In this document: piece by piece, positions 24,369-38,442 of the stretch | Numbering within the stretch: the stretch's first letter is position 1 | How the letters are laid out: the number at the start of each line of letters is the position of its first letter | Assembly (NCBI GenBank): GCA_963210315.1 | Contig: OY723264.1 | Span: forward strand, 62,001 to 126,000 | Length of the DNA: 64,000 bases | Origin: Rhynchopus euleeides | Taxonomy: Eukaryota; Euglenozoa; Diplonemea; Diplonemida; Diplonemidae | Direction: 5' to 3' | Notes under the pieces: generated by a model | Database searches by the model: none | Seen by the model: the letters and a program-made list of their open reading frames with translations, nothing else | What the model was told of the DNA's origin: nothing | Position numbers and translations under genes: made by a program

Positions 24369-25952
24369 CAGCTCCTGGTTTTGCCAAGTTCTGCATGCAG
24401 GCAGCTCCTGGTTTTGCCAAGTTCTGCATGCAGGCAGCTCCTGGTTTTGCCAAGTTCTGCATGCAGGCAGCTCCTGGTTTTGCCAAGTTCTGCATGCAGG
24501 CAGCTCCTGGTTTTGCCAAGTTCTGTATGCAGGCAGCTCCTGGTTTTGCCAAGTTCTGCATGCAGGCAGCTCCTGGTTTTGCCAAGTTCTGTATGCAGGC
24601 AGCTCCTGGTTTTGCCAAGTTCTGCATGCAGGCAGCTCCTGGTTTTGCCAAGTTCTGTATGCAGGCAGCTCCTGGTTTTGCCAAGTTCTGCATGCAGGCA
24701 GCTCCTGGTTTTGCCAAGTTCTGCATGCAGGCAGCTCCTGGTTTTGCCAAGTTCTGTATGCAGGCAGCTCCTGGTTTTGCCAAGTTCTGCATGCAGGCAG
24801 CTCCTGGTTTTGCCAAGTTCTCTGTGCAGGCAGCTCCTGGTTTTGCCAAGTTCTGCATGCAGGCAGCTCCTGGTTTTGCCAAGTTCTGCATGCAGGCAGC
24901 TTATGGTTTTGCCAAGTTCTGCATGCAGGCAGCTCCTGGTTTTGCCAAGTTCTGTATGCAGGCAGCTCCTGGTTTTGCCAAGTTCTGCATGCAGGCAGCT
25001 CCTGGTTTTGCCAAGTTCTGCATGCAGGCAGCTCCTGGTTTTGCCAAGTTCTGTATGCAGGCAGCTCCTGGTTTTGCCAAGTTCTGCATGCAGGCAGCTC
25101 CTGGTTTTGCCAAGTTCTGTATGCAGGCAGCTCCTGGTTTTGCCAAGTTCTGCATGCAGGCAGCTCCTGGTTTTGCCAAGTTCTGTATGCAGGCAGCTCC
25201 TGGTTTTGCCAAGTTCTGCATGCAGGCAGCTCCTGGTTTTGCCAAGTTCTGCATGCAGGCAGCTCCTGGTTTTGCCAAGTTCTGTATGCAGGCAGCTCCT
25301 GGTTTTGCCAAGTTCTGCATGCAGGCAGCTCCTGGTTTTGCCAAGTTCTCTATGCAGGCAGCTCCTGGTTTTGCCAAGTTCTGCATGCAGGCAGCTCCTG
25401 GTTTTGCCAAGTTCTGCATGCAGGCAGCTTATGGTTTTGCCAAGTTCTGCATGCAGGCAGCTCCTGGTTTTGCCAAGTTCTGTATGCAGGCAGCTCCTGG
25501 TTTTGCCAAGTTCTGCATGCAGGCAGCTCCTGGTTTTGCCAAGTTCTGCATGCAGGCAGCTCCTGGTTTTGCCAAGTTCTGTATGCAGGCAGCTCCTGGT
25601 TTTGCCAAGTTCTGCATGCAGGCAGCTCCTGGTTTTGCCAAGTTCTGTATGCAGGCAGCTCCTGGTTTTGCCAAGTTCTGCATGCAGGCAGCTCCTGGTT
25701 TTGCCAAGTTCTGTATGCAGGCAGCTCCTGGTTTTGCCAAGTTCTGCATGCAGGCAGCTCCTGGTTTTGCCAAGTTCTGCATGCAGGCAGCTCCTGGTTT
25801 TGCCAAGTTCTGTATGCAGGCAGCTCCTGGTTTTGCCAAGTTCTGCATGCAGGCAGCTCCTGGTTTTGCCAAGTTCTCTATGCAGGCAGCTCCTGGTTTT
25901 GCCAAGTTCTGCATGCAGGCAGCTCCTGGTTTTGCCAAGTTCTGCATGCAGG
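24369..25952. repeat. 528-bp (16-unit) higher-order repeat, three copies
   Basis: The CTTATGG variant recurs near 24896, 25424 and 25952, exactly 528 bp (16 units) apart. The TTCTCT variant of the unit recurs at the same interval (25348, 25876), with a related TTCTCTGTG form near 24828. Between these landmarks the order of C-form and T-form units is the same in the last two copies and similar in the first. A 1320-bp (40-unit) spacing of the same landmark is seen between about 28160 and 29480. Confidence 0.8.
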
Positions 25953-28900
25953 CAGCTTATGGTTTTGCCAAGTTCTGCATGCAGGCAGCTCCTGGTTTTG
26001 CCAAGTTCTGTATGCAGGCAGCTCCTGGTTTTGCCAAGTTCTGCATGCAGGCAGCTCCTGGTTTTGCCAAGTTCTGCATGCAGGCAGCTCCTGGTTTTGC
26101 CAAGTTCTGTATGCAGGCAGCTCCTGGTTTTGCCAAGTTCTGCATGCAGGCAGCTCCTGGTTTTGCCAAGTTCTGTATGCAGGCAGCTCCTGGTTTTGCC
26201 AAGTTCTGCATGCAGGCAGCTCCTGGTTTTGCCAAGTTCTGTATGCAGGCTGCTCCTGGTTTTGCCAAGTTCTGTATGCAGGCAGCTCCTGGTTTTGCCA
26301 AGTTCTGTATGCAGGCAGCTCCTGGTTTTGCCAAGTTCTGTATGCAGGCAGCTCCTGGTTTTGCCAAGTTCTGTATGCAGGCAGCTCCTGGTTTTGCCAA
26401 GTTCTGCATGCAGGCAGCTCCTGGTTTTGCCAGGTTCTGTATGCAGGCAGCTCCTGGTTTTGCCAAGTTCTGCATGCAGGCAGCTCCTGGTTTTGCCAAG
26501 TTCTGCATGCAGGCAGCTCCTGGTTTTGCCAAGTTCTGTATGCAGGCAGCTCCTGGTTTTGCCAAGTTCTGTATGCAGGCAGCTCCTGGCTTTGCCAAGT
26601 TCTGTATGCAGGCAGCTCCTGGTTTTGCCAAGTTCTGTATGCAGGCAGCTCCTGGTTTTGCCAAGTTCTGCATGCTGGCAGCTCCTGGTTTTGCCAAGTT
26701 CTGTATGCAGGCAGCTCCTGGTTTTGCCAAGTTCTGCATGCAGGCAGCTCCTGGTTTTGCCAAGTTCTGCATGCAGGCAGCTCCTGGTTTTGCCAAGTTC
26801 TGTATGCAGGCAGCTCCTGGTTTTGCCAAGTTCTGCATGCAGGCAGCTCCTGGTTTTGCCAAGTTCTGCATGCAGGCAGCTCCTGGTTTTGCCAAGTTCT
26901 GTATGCAGGCAGCTCCTGGTTTTGCCAAGTTCTGCATGCAGGCAGCTCCTGGTTTTGCCAAGTTCTGTATGCAGGCAGCTCCTGGTTTTGCCAAGTTCTG
27001 TATGCAGGCTGCTCCTGGTTTTGCCAAGTTCTGTATGCAGGCAGCTCCTGGTTTTGCCAAGTTCTGTATGCAGGCAGCTCCTGGTTTTGCCAAGTTCTGT
27101 ATGCAGGCAGCTCCTGGTTTTGCCAAGTTCTGCATGCAGGCAGCTCCTGGTTTTGCCAAGTTCTGCATGCAGGCAGCTCCTGGTTTTGCCAAGTTCTGTA
27201 TGCAGGCAGCTCCTGGTTTTGCCAAGTTCTGCATGCAGGCAGCTCCTGGTTTTGCCAAGTTCTGTATGCAGGCAGCTCCTGGTTTTGCCAAGTTCTGCAT
27301 GCAGGCAGCTCCTGGTTTTGCCAAGTTCTGCATGCAGGCAGCTCCTGGCTTTGCCAAGTTCTGTATGCAGGCAGCTCCTGGTTTTGCCAAGTTCTGTATG
27401 CAGGCAGCTCCTGGTTTTGCCAAGTTCTGCATGCTGGCAGCTCCTGGTTTTGCCAAGTTCTGTATGCAGGCAGCTCCTGGTTTTGCCAAGTTCTGCATGC
27501 AGGCAGCTCCTGGTTTTGCCAAGTTCTGCATGCAGGCAGCTCCTGGTTTTGCCAAGTTCTGTATGCAGGCAGCTCCTGGTTTTGCCAAGTTCTGCATGCA
27601 GGCAGCTCCTGGTTTTGCCAAGTTCTGTATGCAGGCAGCTCCTGGTTTTGCCAAGTTCTGCATGCAGGCAGCTCCTGGTTTTGCCAAGTTCTGCATGCAG
27701 GCAGCTCCTGGCTTTGCCAAGTTCTGTATGCAGGCAGCTCCTGGTTTTGCCAAGTTCTGTATGCAGGCAGCTCCTGGTTTTGCCAAGTTCTGCATGCTGG
27801 CAGCTCCTGGTTTTGCCAAGTTCTGTATGCAGGCAGCTCCTGGTTTTGCCAAGTTCTGCATGCAGGCAGCTCCTGGTTTTGCCAAGTTCTGCATGCAGGC
27901 AGCTCCTGGTTTTGCCAAGTTCTGTATGCAGGCAGCTCCTGGTTTTGCCAAGTTCTGCATGCAGGCAGCTCCTGGTTTTGCCAAGTTCTGCATGCAGGCA
28001 GCTCCTGGTTTTGCCAAGTTCTGTATGCAGGCAGCTCCTGGTTTTGCCAAGTTCTGCATGCAGGCAGCTCCTGGTTTTGCCAAGTTCTCTATGCAGGCAG
28101 CTCCTGGTTTTGCCAAGTTCTGCATGCAGGCAGCTCCTGGTTTTGCCAAGTTCTGCATGCAGGCAGCTTATGGTTTTGCCAAGTTCTGCATGCAGGCAGC
28201 TCCTGGTTTTGCCAAGTTCTGTATGCAGGCAGCTCCTGGTTTTGCCAAGTTCTGTATGCAGGCAGCTCCTGGCTTTGCCAAGTTCTGTATGCAGGCAGCT
28301 CCTGGTTTTGCCAAGTTCTGTATGCAGGCAGCTCCTGGTTTTGCCAAGTTCTGCATGCTGGCAGCTCCTGGTTTTGCCAAGTTCTGTATGCAGGCAGCTC
28401 CTGGTTTTGCCAAGTTCTGCATGCAGGCAGCTCCTGGTTTTGCCAAGTTCTGCATGCAGGCAGCTCCTGGTTTTGCCAAGTTCTGTATGCAGGCAGCTCC
28501 TGGTTTTGCCAAGTTCTGCATGCAGGCAGCTCCTGGTTTTGCCAAGTTCTGCATGCAGGCAGCTCCTGGTTTTGCCAAGTTCTGTATGCAGGCAGCTCCT
28601 GGTTTTGCCAAGTTCTGCATGCAGGCAGCTCCTGGTTTTGCCAAGTTCTGTATGCAGGCAGCTCCTGGTTTTGCCAAGTTCTGTATGCAGGCTGCTCCTG
28701 GTTTTGCCAAGTTCTGTATGCAGGCAGCTCCTGGTTTTGCCAAGTTCTGTATGCAGGCAGCTCCTGGTTTTGCCAAGTTCTGTATGCAGGCAGCTCCTGG
28801 TTTTGCCAAGTTCTGCATGCAGGCAGCTCCTGGTTTTGCCAAGTTCTGCATGCAGGCAGCTCCTGGTTTTGCCAAGTTCTGTATGCAGGCAGCTCCTGGT

Positions 28901-31900
28901 TTTGCCAAGTTCTGCATGCAGGCAGCTCCTGGTTTTGCCAAGTTCTGTATGCAGGCAGCTCCTGGTTTTGCCAAGTTCTGCATGCAGGCAGCTCCTGGTT
29001 TTGCCAAGTTCTGCATGCAGGCAGCTCCTGGCTTTGCCAAGTTCTGTATGCAGGCAGCTCCTGGTTTTGCCAAGTTCTGTATGCAGGCAGCTCCTGGTTT
29101 TGCCAAGTTCTGCATGCTGGCAGCTCCTGGTTTTGCCAAGTTCTGTATGCAGGCAGCTCCTGGTTTTGCCAAGTTCTGCATGCAGGCAGCTCCTGGTTTT
29201 GCCAAGTTCTGCATGCAGGCAGCTCCTGGTTTTGCCAAGTTCTGTATGCAGGCAGCTCCTGGTTTTGCCAAGTTCTGCATGCAGGCAGCTCCTGGTTTTG
29301 CCAAGTTCTGCATGCAGGCAGCTCCTGGTTTTGCCAAGTTCTGTATGCAGGCAGCTCCTGGTTTTGCCAAGTTCTGCATGCAGGCAGCTCCTGGTTTTGC
29401 CAAGTTCTCTATGCAGGCAGCTCCTGGTTTTGCCAAGTTCTGCATGCAGGCAGCTCCTGGTTTTGCCAAGTTCTGCATGCAGGCAGCTTATGGTTTTGCC
29501 AAGTTCTGCATGCAGGCAGCTCCTGGTTTTGCCAAGTTCTGTATGCAGGCAGCTCCTGGTTTTGCCAAGTTCTGCATGCAGGCAGCTCCTGGTTTTGCCA
29601 AGTTCTGCATGCAGGCAGCTCCTGTTTTTGCCAAGGTCTGCATGCAGGCAGCTCCTGGTTTTGCCAAGTTCTGTATGCAGGCAGCTCCTGGTTTTGCCAA
29701 GTTCTGCATGCAGGCAGCTCCTGGTTTTGCCAAGTTCTGTATGCAGGCAGCTCCTGGTTTTGCCAAGTTCTGTATGCAGGCAGCTCCTGGTTTTGCCAAG
29801 TTCTGCATGCAGGCAGCTCCTGGTTTTGCCAAGTTCTGCATGCAGGCAGCTCCTGGTTTTGCCAAGTTCTGTATGCAGGCAGCTCCTGGTTTTGCCAAGT
29901 TCTGTATGCAGGCAGCTCCTGGTTTTGCCAAGTTCTGCATGCAGGCAGCTCCTGGTTTTGCCAAGTTCTGTATGCAGGCAGCTCCTGGTTTTGCCAAGTT
30001 CTGTATGCAGGCAGCTCCTGGTTTTGCCAAGTTCTGTATGCAGGCAGCTGCTGGTTTTGCCAAGTTCTGTATGCAGGCAGCTCCTGGTTTTGCCAAGTTC
30101 TGCATGCAGGCAGCTCCTGGTTTTGCCAAGTTCTGCATGCAGGCAGCTCCTGGTTTTGCCAAGTTCTGTATGCAGGCAGCTCCTGGTTTTGCCAAGTTCT
30201 GTATGCAGGCAGCTCCTGGTTTTGCCAAGTTCTGTATGCAGGCAGCTGCTGGTTTTGCCAAGTTCTGTATGCAGGCAGCTCCTGGTTTTGCCAAGTTCTG
30301 CATGCAGGCAGCTCCTGGTTTTGCCAAGTTCTGCATGCAGGCAGCTCCTGGTTTTGCTAAGTTCTGTATGCAGGCAGCTCCTGGTTTTGCCAAGTTCTGT
30401 ATGCAGGCAGCTCCTGGTTTTGCCAAGTTCTGTATGCAGGCAGCTCCTGGTTTTGCCAAGTTCTGCATGCAGGCAGCTCCTGGTTTTGCCAAGTTCTGTA
30501 TGCAGGCTGCTCCTGGTTTTGCCAAGTTCTGTATGCAGGCAGCTCCTGGTTTTGCCAAGTTCTGTATGCAGGCAGCTCCTGGTTTTGCCAAGTTCTGTAT
30601 GCAGGCAGCTCCTGGTTTTGCCAAGTTCTGCATGCAGGCAGCTCCTGGTTTTGCCAAGTTCTGCATGCAGGCAGCTCCTGGTTTTGCCAAGTTCTGTATG
30701 CAGGCAGCTCCTGGTTTTGCCAAGTTCTGCATGCAGGCAGCTCCTGGTTTTGCCAAGTTCTGTATGCAGGCAGCTCCTGGTTTTGCCAAGTTCTGCATGC
30801 AGGCAGCTCCTGGTTTTGCCAAGTTCTGTATGCAGGCAGCTCCTGGTTTTGCCAAGTTCTGTATGCAGGCAGCTCCTGGTTTTGCCAAGTTCTGTATGCA
30901 GGCAGCTCCTGGTTTTGCCAAGTTCTGTATGCAGGCAGCTCCTGGTTTTGCCAAGTTCTGCATGCAGGCAGCTCCTGGTTTTGCCAAGTTCTGCATGCAG
31001 GCAGCTTATGGTTTTGCCAAGTTCTGCATGCAGGCAGCTCCTGGTTTTGCCAAGTTCTGTATGCAGGCAGCTCCTGGTTTTGCCAAGTTCTGCATGCAGG
31101 CAGCTCCTGGTTTTGCCAAGTTCTGCATGCAGGCAGCTCCTGGTTTTGCCAAGTTCTGTATGCAGGCAGCTCCTGGTTTTGCCAAGTTCTGCATGCAGGC
31201 AGCTCCTGGTTTTGCCAAGTTCTGTATGCAGGCAGCTCCTGGTTTTGCCAAGTTCTGTATGCAGGCAGCTTATGGTTTTGCCAAGTTCTGCACGCAGGCA
31301 GCTCCTGGTTTTGCCGAGTTCTGTATGCAGGAAGCTCCTGGTTTTGCCAAGTTCTGCATGCAGGCAGCTCCTGGTTTTGCCAAGTTCTGTATGCAGGCAG
31401 CTCCTGGTTTTGCCAAGTTCTGTATGCAGGCAGCTCCTGGTTTTGCCAAGTTCTGTATGCAGGCAGCTCCTGGTTTTGCCAAGTTCTGCATGCAGGCACC
31501 TCCTGGTTTTGCCAAGTTCTGTATGCAGGCAGCTCCTGGTTTTGCCAAGTTCTGTATGCAGGCAGCTCCTGGTTTTGCCAAGTTCTGCATGCAGGCAGCT
31601 CCTGGTTTTGCCAAGTTCTGCATGCAGGCAGCTCCTGGTTTTGCCAAGTTCTGTATGCAGGCAGCTCCTGGTTTTGCCAAGTTCTGCATGCAGGCAGCTC
31701 CTGGTTTTGCCAAGTTCTGTATGCAGGCAGCTCCTGGTTTTGCCAAGTTCTGTATGCAGGCAGCTCCTGGTTTTGCCAAGTTCTGTATGCAGGCAGCTGC
31801 TGGTTTTGCCAAGTTCTGTATGCAGGCAGCTCCTGGTTTTGCCAAGTTCTGTATGCAGGCAGCTCCTGGTTTTGCCAAGTTCTGCATGCAGGCAGCTCCT

Positions 31901-34252
31901 GGTTTTGCCAAGTTCTGTATGCAGGCAGCTCCTGGTTTTGCCAAGTTCTGTATGCAGGCAGCTCCTGGTTTTGCCAAGTTCTGTATGCAGGCAGCTGCTG
32001 GTTTTGCCAAGTTCTGTATGCAGGCAGCTCCTGGTTTTGCCAAGTTCTGCATGCAGGCAGCTCCTGGTTTTGCCAAGTTCTGCATGCAGGCAGCTCCTGG
32101 TTTTGCCAAGTTCTGTATGCAGGCAGCTGCTGGTTTTGCCAAGTTCTGTATGCAGGCAGCTCCTGGTTTTGCCAAGTTCTGTATGCAGGCAGCTCCTGGT
32201 TTTGCCAAGTTCTGCATGCAGGCAGCTCCTGGTTTTGCCAAGTTCTGCATGCAGGCAGCTCCTGGTTTTGCCAAGTTCTGCATGCAGGCAGCTTATGGTT
32301 TTGCCAAGTTCTGCATGCAGGCAGCTCCTGGTTTTGCCAAGTTCTGCATGCAGGCAGCTCCTGGTTTTGCCAAGTTCTGCATGCAGGCAGCTCCTGGTTT
32401 TGCCAAGTTCTGTATGCAGGCAGCTCCTGGTTTTGCCAAGTTCTGCATGCAGGCAGCTCCTGGTTTTGCCAAGTTCTGTATGCAGGCAGCTCCTGGTTTT
32501 GCCAAGTTCTGCATGCAGACAGCTCCTGGTTTTGCCAAGTTCTGTATGCAGGCAGCTCCTGGTTTTGCCAAGTTCTGTATGCAGGCAGCTCCTGGTTTTG
32601 CCAAGTTCTGTATGCAGGCAGCTCCTGGTTTTGCCAAGTTCTGTATGCAGGCAGCTCCTGGTTTTGCCAAGTTCTGCATGCAGGCAGCTCCTGGTTTTGC
32701 CAAGTTCTGTATGCAGGCAGCTCCTGGTTTTGCCAAGTTCTGCATGCAGACAGCTCCTGGTTTTGCCAAGTTCTGTATGCAGGCAGCTCCTGGTTTTGCC
32801 AAGTTCTGTATGCAGGCAGCTCCTGGTTTTGCCAAGTTCTGTATGCAGGCAGCTCCTGGTTTTGCCAAGTTCTGCATGCAGGCACCTCCTGGTTTTGCCA
32901 AGTTCTGTATGCAGGCAGCTCCTGGTTTTGCCAAGTTCTGTATGCAGGCAGCTCCTGGTTTTGCCAAGTTCTGCATGCAGGCAGCTCCTGGTTTTGCCAA
33001 GTTCTGCATGCAGGCAGCTCCTGGTTTTGCCAAGTTCTGTATGCAGGCAGCTCCTGGTTTTGCCAAGTTCTGCATGCAGGCAGCTCCTGGTTTTGCCAAG
33101 TTCTGTATGCAGGCAGCTCCTGGTTTTGCCAAGTTCTGTATGCAGGCAGCTCCTGGTTTTGCCAAGTTCTGTATGCAGGCAGCTGCTGGTTTTGCCAAGT
33201 TCTGTATGCAGGCAGCTCCTGGTTTTGCCAAGTTCTGTATGCAGGCAGCTCCTGGTTTTGCCAAGTTCTGCATGCAGGCAGCTCCTGGTTTTGCCAAGTT
33301 CTGTATGCAGGCAGCTCCTGGTTTTGCCAAGTTCTGTATGCAGGCAGCTCCTGGTTTTGCCAAGTTCTGTATGCAGGCAGCTGCTGGTTTTGCCAAGTTC
33401 TGTATGCAGGCAGCTCCTGGTTTTGCCAAGTTCTGCATGCAGGCAGCTCCTGGTTTTGCCAAGTTCTGCATGCAGGCAGCTCCTGGTTTTGCCAAGTTCT
33501 GTATGCAGGCAGCTCCTGGTTTTGCCAAGTTCTGTATGCAGGCAGCTCCTGGTTTTGCCAAGTTCTGTATGCAGGCAGCTCCTGGTTTTGCCAAGTTCTG
33601 CATGCAGGCAGCTCCTGGTTTTGCCAAGTTCTGCATGCAGGCAGCTCCTGGTTTTGCCAAGTTCTGCATGCAGGCAGCTTATGGTTTTGCCAAGTTCTGC
33701 ATGCAGGCAGCTCCTGGTTTTGCCAAGTTCTGCATGCAGGCAGCTCCTGGTTTTGCCAAGTTCTGTATGCAGGCAGCTCCTGGTTTTGCCAAGTTCTGCA
33801 TGCAGGCAGCTCCTGGTTTTGCCAAGTTCTGTATGCAGGCAGCTCCTGGTTTTGCCAAGTTCTGCATGCAGACAGCTCCTGGTTTTGCCAAGTTCTGTAT
33901 GCAGGCAGCTCCTGGTTTTGCCAAGTTCTGTATGCAGGCAGCTCCTGGTTTTGCCAAGTTCTGTATGCAGGCAGCTCCTGGTTTTGCCAAGTTCTGCATG
34001 CAGGCAGCTCCTGGTTTTGCCAAGTTCTGTATGCAGGCAGCTCCTGGTTTTGCCAAGTTCTGTATGCAGGCAGCTCCTGGTTTTGCCAAGTTCTGCATGC
34101 AGGCAGCTCCTGGTTTTGCCAAGTTCTGCATGCAGCAGGCTCCTGGTTTTGCCAAGTTCTGTATGCAGGCAGCTCCTGGTTTTGCCAAGTTCTGCATGCA
34201 GGCAGCTCCTGGTTTCGCCAAGTTCTGCATGCAGGCAGCTCCTGGTTTTGCC

Positions 34253-37200
34253 GTGTATGCAGGCAGCTCCTGGTTTTGCCAAGTTCTGCATGCAGGCAGC
34301 TCCTGGTTTCGCCAAGTTCTGCATGCAGGCAGCTCCTGGTTTTGCCAAGTTCTGCATGCAGGCAGCTTATGGTTTTGCCAAGTTCTGCATGCAGGCAGCT
34401 CCTGGTTTTGCCAAGTTCTGCATGCAGGCAGCTCCTGGTTTTGCCAAGTTCTGCATGCAGGCAGCTCCTGGTTTTGCCAAGTTCTGCATGCAGGCGGCTT
34501 ATGGTTTTGCCAAGTTCTGCATGCAGGCAGCTCCTGGTTTTGCCAAGTTCTGCATGCAGGCAGCTCCTGGTTTTGCCAAGTTCTGTATGCAGGCAGCTCC
34601 TGGTTTTGCCAAGTTCTGCATGCAGGCAGCTCCTGGTTTCGCCAAGTTCTGCATGCAGGCAGCTCCTGGTTTTGCCAAGTTCTGCATGCAGGCAGCTCCT
34701 GGTTTTGCCAAGTTCTGTATGCAGGCAGCTCCTGGTTTTGCCAAGTTCTGCATGCAGGCAGCTCCTGGTTTTGCCAAGTTCTGCATGCAGGCAGCTCCTG
34801 GTTTTGCCAAGTTCTGCATGCAGGCAGCTTATGGTTTTGCCAAGTTCTGCATGCAGGCAGCTCCTGGTTTTGCCAAGTTCTGCATGCAGGCAGCTCCTGG
34901 TTTTGCCAAGTTCTGTATGCAGGCAGCTCCTGGTTTTGCCAAGTTCTGCATGCAGGCAGCTCCTGGTTTTGCCAAGTTCTGTATGCAGGCAGCTCCTGGT
35001 TTTGCCAAGTTCTGCATGCAGGCAGCTCCTGGTTTCGCCAAGTTCTGCATGCAGGCAGCTCCTGGTTTTGCCAAGTTCTGCCTGCAGGCAGCTCCTGGTT
35101 TTGCCAAGTTCTGTATGCAGGCAGCTCCTGGTTTTGCCAAGTTCTGCATGCAGGCAGCTCCTGGTTTTGCCAAGTTCTGCATGCAGGCAGCTCCTGGTTT
35201 TGCCAAGTTCTGCATGCAGGCAGCTCCTGGTTTTGCCAAGTTCTGTATGCAGGCAGCTCCTGGTTTTGCCAAGTTCTGTATGCAGGCAGCTCCTGGTTTT
35301 GCCAAGTTCTGTATGCAGGCAGCTCCTGGTTTTGCCAAGTTCTGCATGCAGGCAGCTCCTGGTTTTGCCAAGTTCTGAATGCAGGCAGCTCCTGGTTTTG
35401 CCAAGTTCTGTATGCAGGCAGCTCCTGGTTTTGCCAAGTTCTGTATGCAGGCAGCTCCTGGTTTTGCAAAGTTCTGCACGCAGGCAGCTCCTGGTTTTGC
35501 CAAGTTCTGCATGCAGGCAGCTCCTGGTTTTGCCAAGTTCTGTATGCAGGCAGCTCCTGGTTTTGCCAAGTTCTGCATGCAGGCAGCTCCTGGTTTCGCC
35601 AAGTTCTGCATGCAGGCAGCTCCTGGTTTTGCCAAGTTCTGCATGCAGGCAGCTCCTGGTTTTGCCAAGTTCTGTATGCAGGCAGCTCCTGGTTTTGCCA
35701 AGTTCTGCATGCAGGCAGCTCCTGGTTTTGCCAAGTTCTGCATGCAGGCAGCTCCTGGTTTTGCCAAGTTCTGCATGCAGGCAGCTTATGGTTTTGCCAA
35801 GTTCTGCATGCAGGCAGCTCCTGGTTTTGCCAAGTTCTGCATGCAGGCAGCTCCTGGTTTTGCCAAGTTCTGTATGCAGGCAGCTCCTGGTTTTGCCAAG
35901 TTCTGCATGCAGGCAGCTCCTGGTTTTGCCAAGTTCTGTATGCAGGCAGCTCCTGGTTTTGCCAAGTTCTGTATGCAGGCAGCTCCTGGTTTTGCCAAGT
36001 TCTGTATGCAGGCAGCTCCTGGTTTTGCCAAGTTCTGCATGCAGACAGCTCCTGGTTTTGCCAAGTTCTGTATGCAGGCAGCTCCTGGTTTTGCCAAGTT
36101 CTGTATGCAGGCAGCTCCTGGTTTTGCCAAGTTCTGCATGCAGGCAGCTCCTGGTTTTGCCAAGTTCTGTATGCAGGCAGCTCCTGGTTTTGCCAAGTTC
36201 TGTATGCAGGCAGCTCCTGGTTTTGCCAAGTTCTGCATGCAGGCAGCTCCTGGTTTTGCCAAGTTCTGCATGCAGGCAGCTCCTGGTTTTGCCAAGTTCT
36301 GTATGCAGGCAGCTCCTGGTTTTGCCAAGTTCTGCATGCAGGCAGCTCCTGGTTTCGCCAAGTTCTGCATGCAGGCAGCTCCTGGTTTTGCCGTGTATGC
36401 AGGCAGCTCCTGGTTTTGCCAAGTTCTGCATGCAGGCAGCTCCTGGTTTCGCCAAGTTCTGCATGCAGGCAGCTCCTGGTTTTGCCAAGTTCTGCATGCA
36501 GGCAGCTTATGGTTTTGCCAAGTTCTGCATGCAGGCAGCTCCTGGTTTTGCCAAGTTCTGCATGCAGGCAGCTCCTGGTTTTGCCAAGTTCTGCATGCAG
36601 GCAGCTCCTGGTTTTGCCAAGTTCTGCATGCAGGCAGCTTATGGTTTTGCCAAGTTCTGCATGCAGGCAGCTCCTGGTTTTGCCAAGTTCTGCATGCAGG
36701 CAGCTCCTGGTTTTGCCAAGTTCTGTATGCAGGCAGCTCCTGGTTTTGCCAAGTTCTGCATGCAGGCAGCTCCTGGTTTCGCCAAGTTCTGCATGCAGGC
36801 AGCTCCTGGTTTTGCCAAGTTCTGCATGCAGGCAGCTCCTGGTTTTGCCAAGTTCTGTATGCAGGCAGCTCCTGGTTTTGCCAAGTTCTGCATGCAGGCA
36901 GCTCCTGGTTTTGCCAAGTTCTGCATGCAGGCAGCTCCTGGTTTTGCCAAGTTCTGCATGCAGGCAGCTTATGGTTTTGCCAAGTTCTGCATGCAGGCAG
37001 CTCCTGGTTTTGCCAAGTTCTGCATGCAGGCAGCTCCTGGTTTTGCCAAGTTCTGTATGCAGGCAGCTCCTGGTTTTGCCAAGTTCTGCATGCAGGCAGC
37101 TCCTGGTTTTGCCAAGTTCTGTATGCAGGCAGCTCCAGGTTTTGCCAAGTTCTGCATGCAGGCAGCTCCTGGTTTCGCCAAGTTCTGCATGCAGGCAGCT

Positions 37201-38442
37201 CCTGGTTTTGCCAAGTTCTGCCTGCAGGCAGCTCCTGGTTTTGCCAAGTTCTGTATGCAGGCAGCTCCTGGTTTTGCCAAGTTCTGCATGCAGGCAGCTC
37301 CTGGTTTTGCCAAGTTCTGTATGCAGGCAGCTGCTGGTTTTGCCAAGTTCTGTATGCAGGCAGCTCCTGGTTTTGCCAAGTTCTGTATGCAGGCAGCTCC
37401 TGGTTTTGCCAAGTTCTGCATGCAGGCAGCTCCTGGTTTTGCCAAGTTCTGTATGCAGGCAGCTCCTGGTTTTGCCAAGTTCTGTATGCAGGCAGCTCCT
37501 GGTTTTGCCAAGTTCTGTATGCAGGCAGCTCCTGGTTTTGCCAAGTTCTGTATGCAGGCAGCTGCTGGGTTTTGCCAAGTTCTGTATGCAGGCAGCTCCT
37601 GGTTTTGCCAAGTTCTGCATGCAGGCAGCTCCTGGTTTTGCCAAGTTCTGCATGCAGGCAGCTCCTGGTTTTGCCAAGTTCTGTATGCAGGCAGCTCCTG
37701 GTTTTGCCAAGTTCTGTATGCAGGCAGCTCCTGGTTTGCCAAGTTCTGTATGCAGGCAGCTCCTGGTTTTGCCAAGTTCTGCATGCAGGCAGCTCCTGGT
37801 TTTGCCAAGTTCTGCATGCAGGCAGCTCCTGGTTTTGCCAAGTTCTGCATGCAGGCAGCTCTGGTTTTGCCAAGTTCTGCATGCAGGCAGCTCCTGGTTT
37901 TGCCAAGTTCTGCATGCAGGCAGCTCCTGGTTTTGCCAAGTTCTGTATGCAGGCAGCTCCTGGTTTTGCCAAGTTCTGCATGCAGGCAGCTCCTGGTTTT
38001 GCCAAGTTCTGTATGCAGGCAGCTCCTGGTTTTGCCAAGTTCTGCATGCAGACAGCTCCTGGTTTTGCCAAGTTCTGTATGCAGGCAGCTCCTGGTTTTG
38101 CCAAGTTCTGTATGCAGGCAGCTCCTGGTTTTGCCAAGTTCTGTATGCAGGCAGCTCCTGGTTTTGCCAAGTTCTGCATGCAGGCAGCTCCTGGTTTTGC
38201 CAAGTTCTGTATGCAGGCAGCTCCTGGTTTTGCCAAGTTCTGTATGCAGGCAGCTCCTGGTTTTGCCAAGTTCTGCATGCAGGCAGCTCCTGGTTTTGCC
38301 AAGTTCTGCATGCAGGCAGCTCCTGGTTTTGCCAAGTTCTGTATGCAGGCAGCTCCTGGTTTTGCCAAGTTCTGCATGCAGGCAGCTCCTGGTTTTCGCC
38401 AAGTTCTGCATGCAGGCAGCTCCTGGTTTTGCCAGTGTATGC
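34253..38442. repeat. About 2.1-kb higher-order repeat marked by a shortened unit
   Basis: A shortened unit in which GCCAAGTTCTGTATGC has become GCCGTGTATGC occurs at 34253 and 36393, and in a slightly different form (GCCAGTGTATGC) at 38434. The spacings are 2140 bp and 2042 bp. The units after each landmark share a run of TTCGCC and CTTATGG variants in the same order. The second copy has collected several one-base indels. Confidence 0.75.
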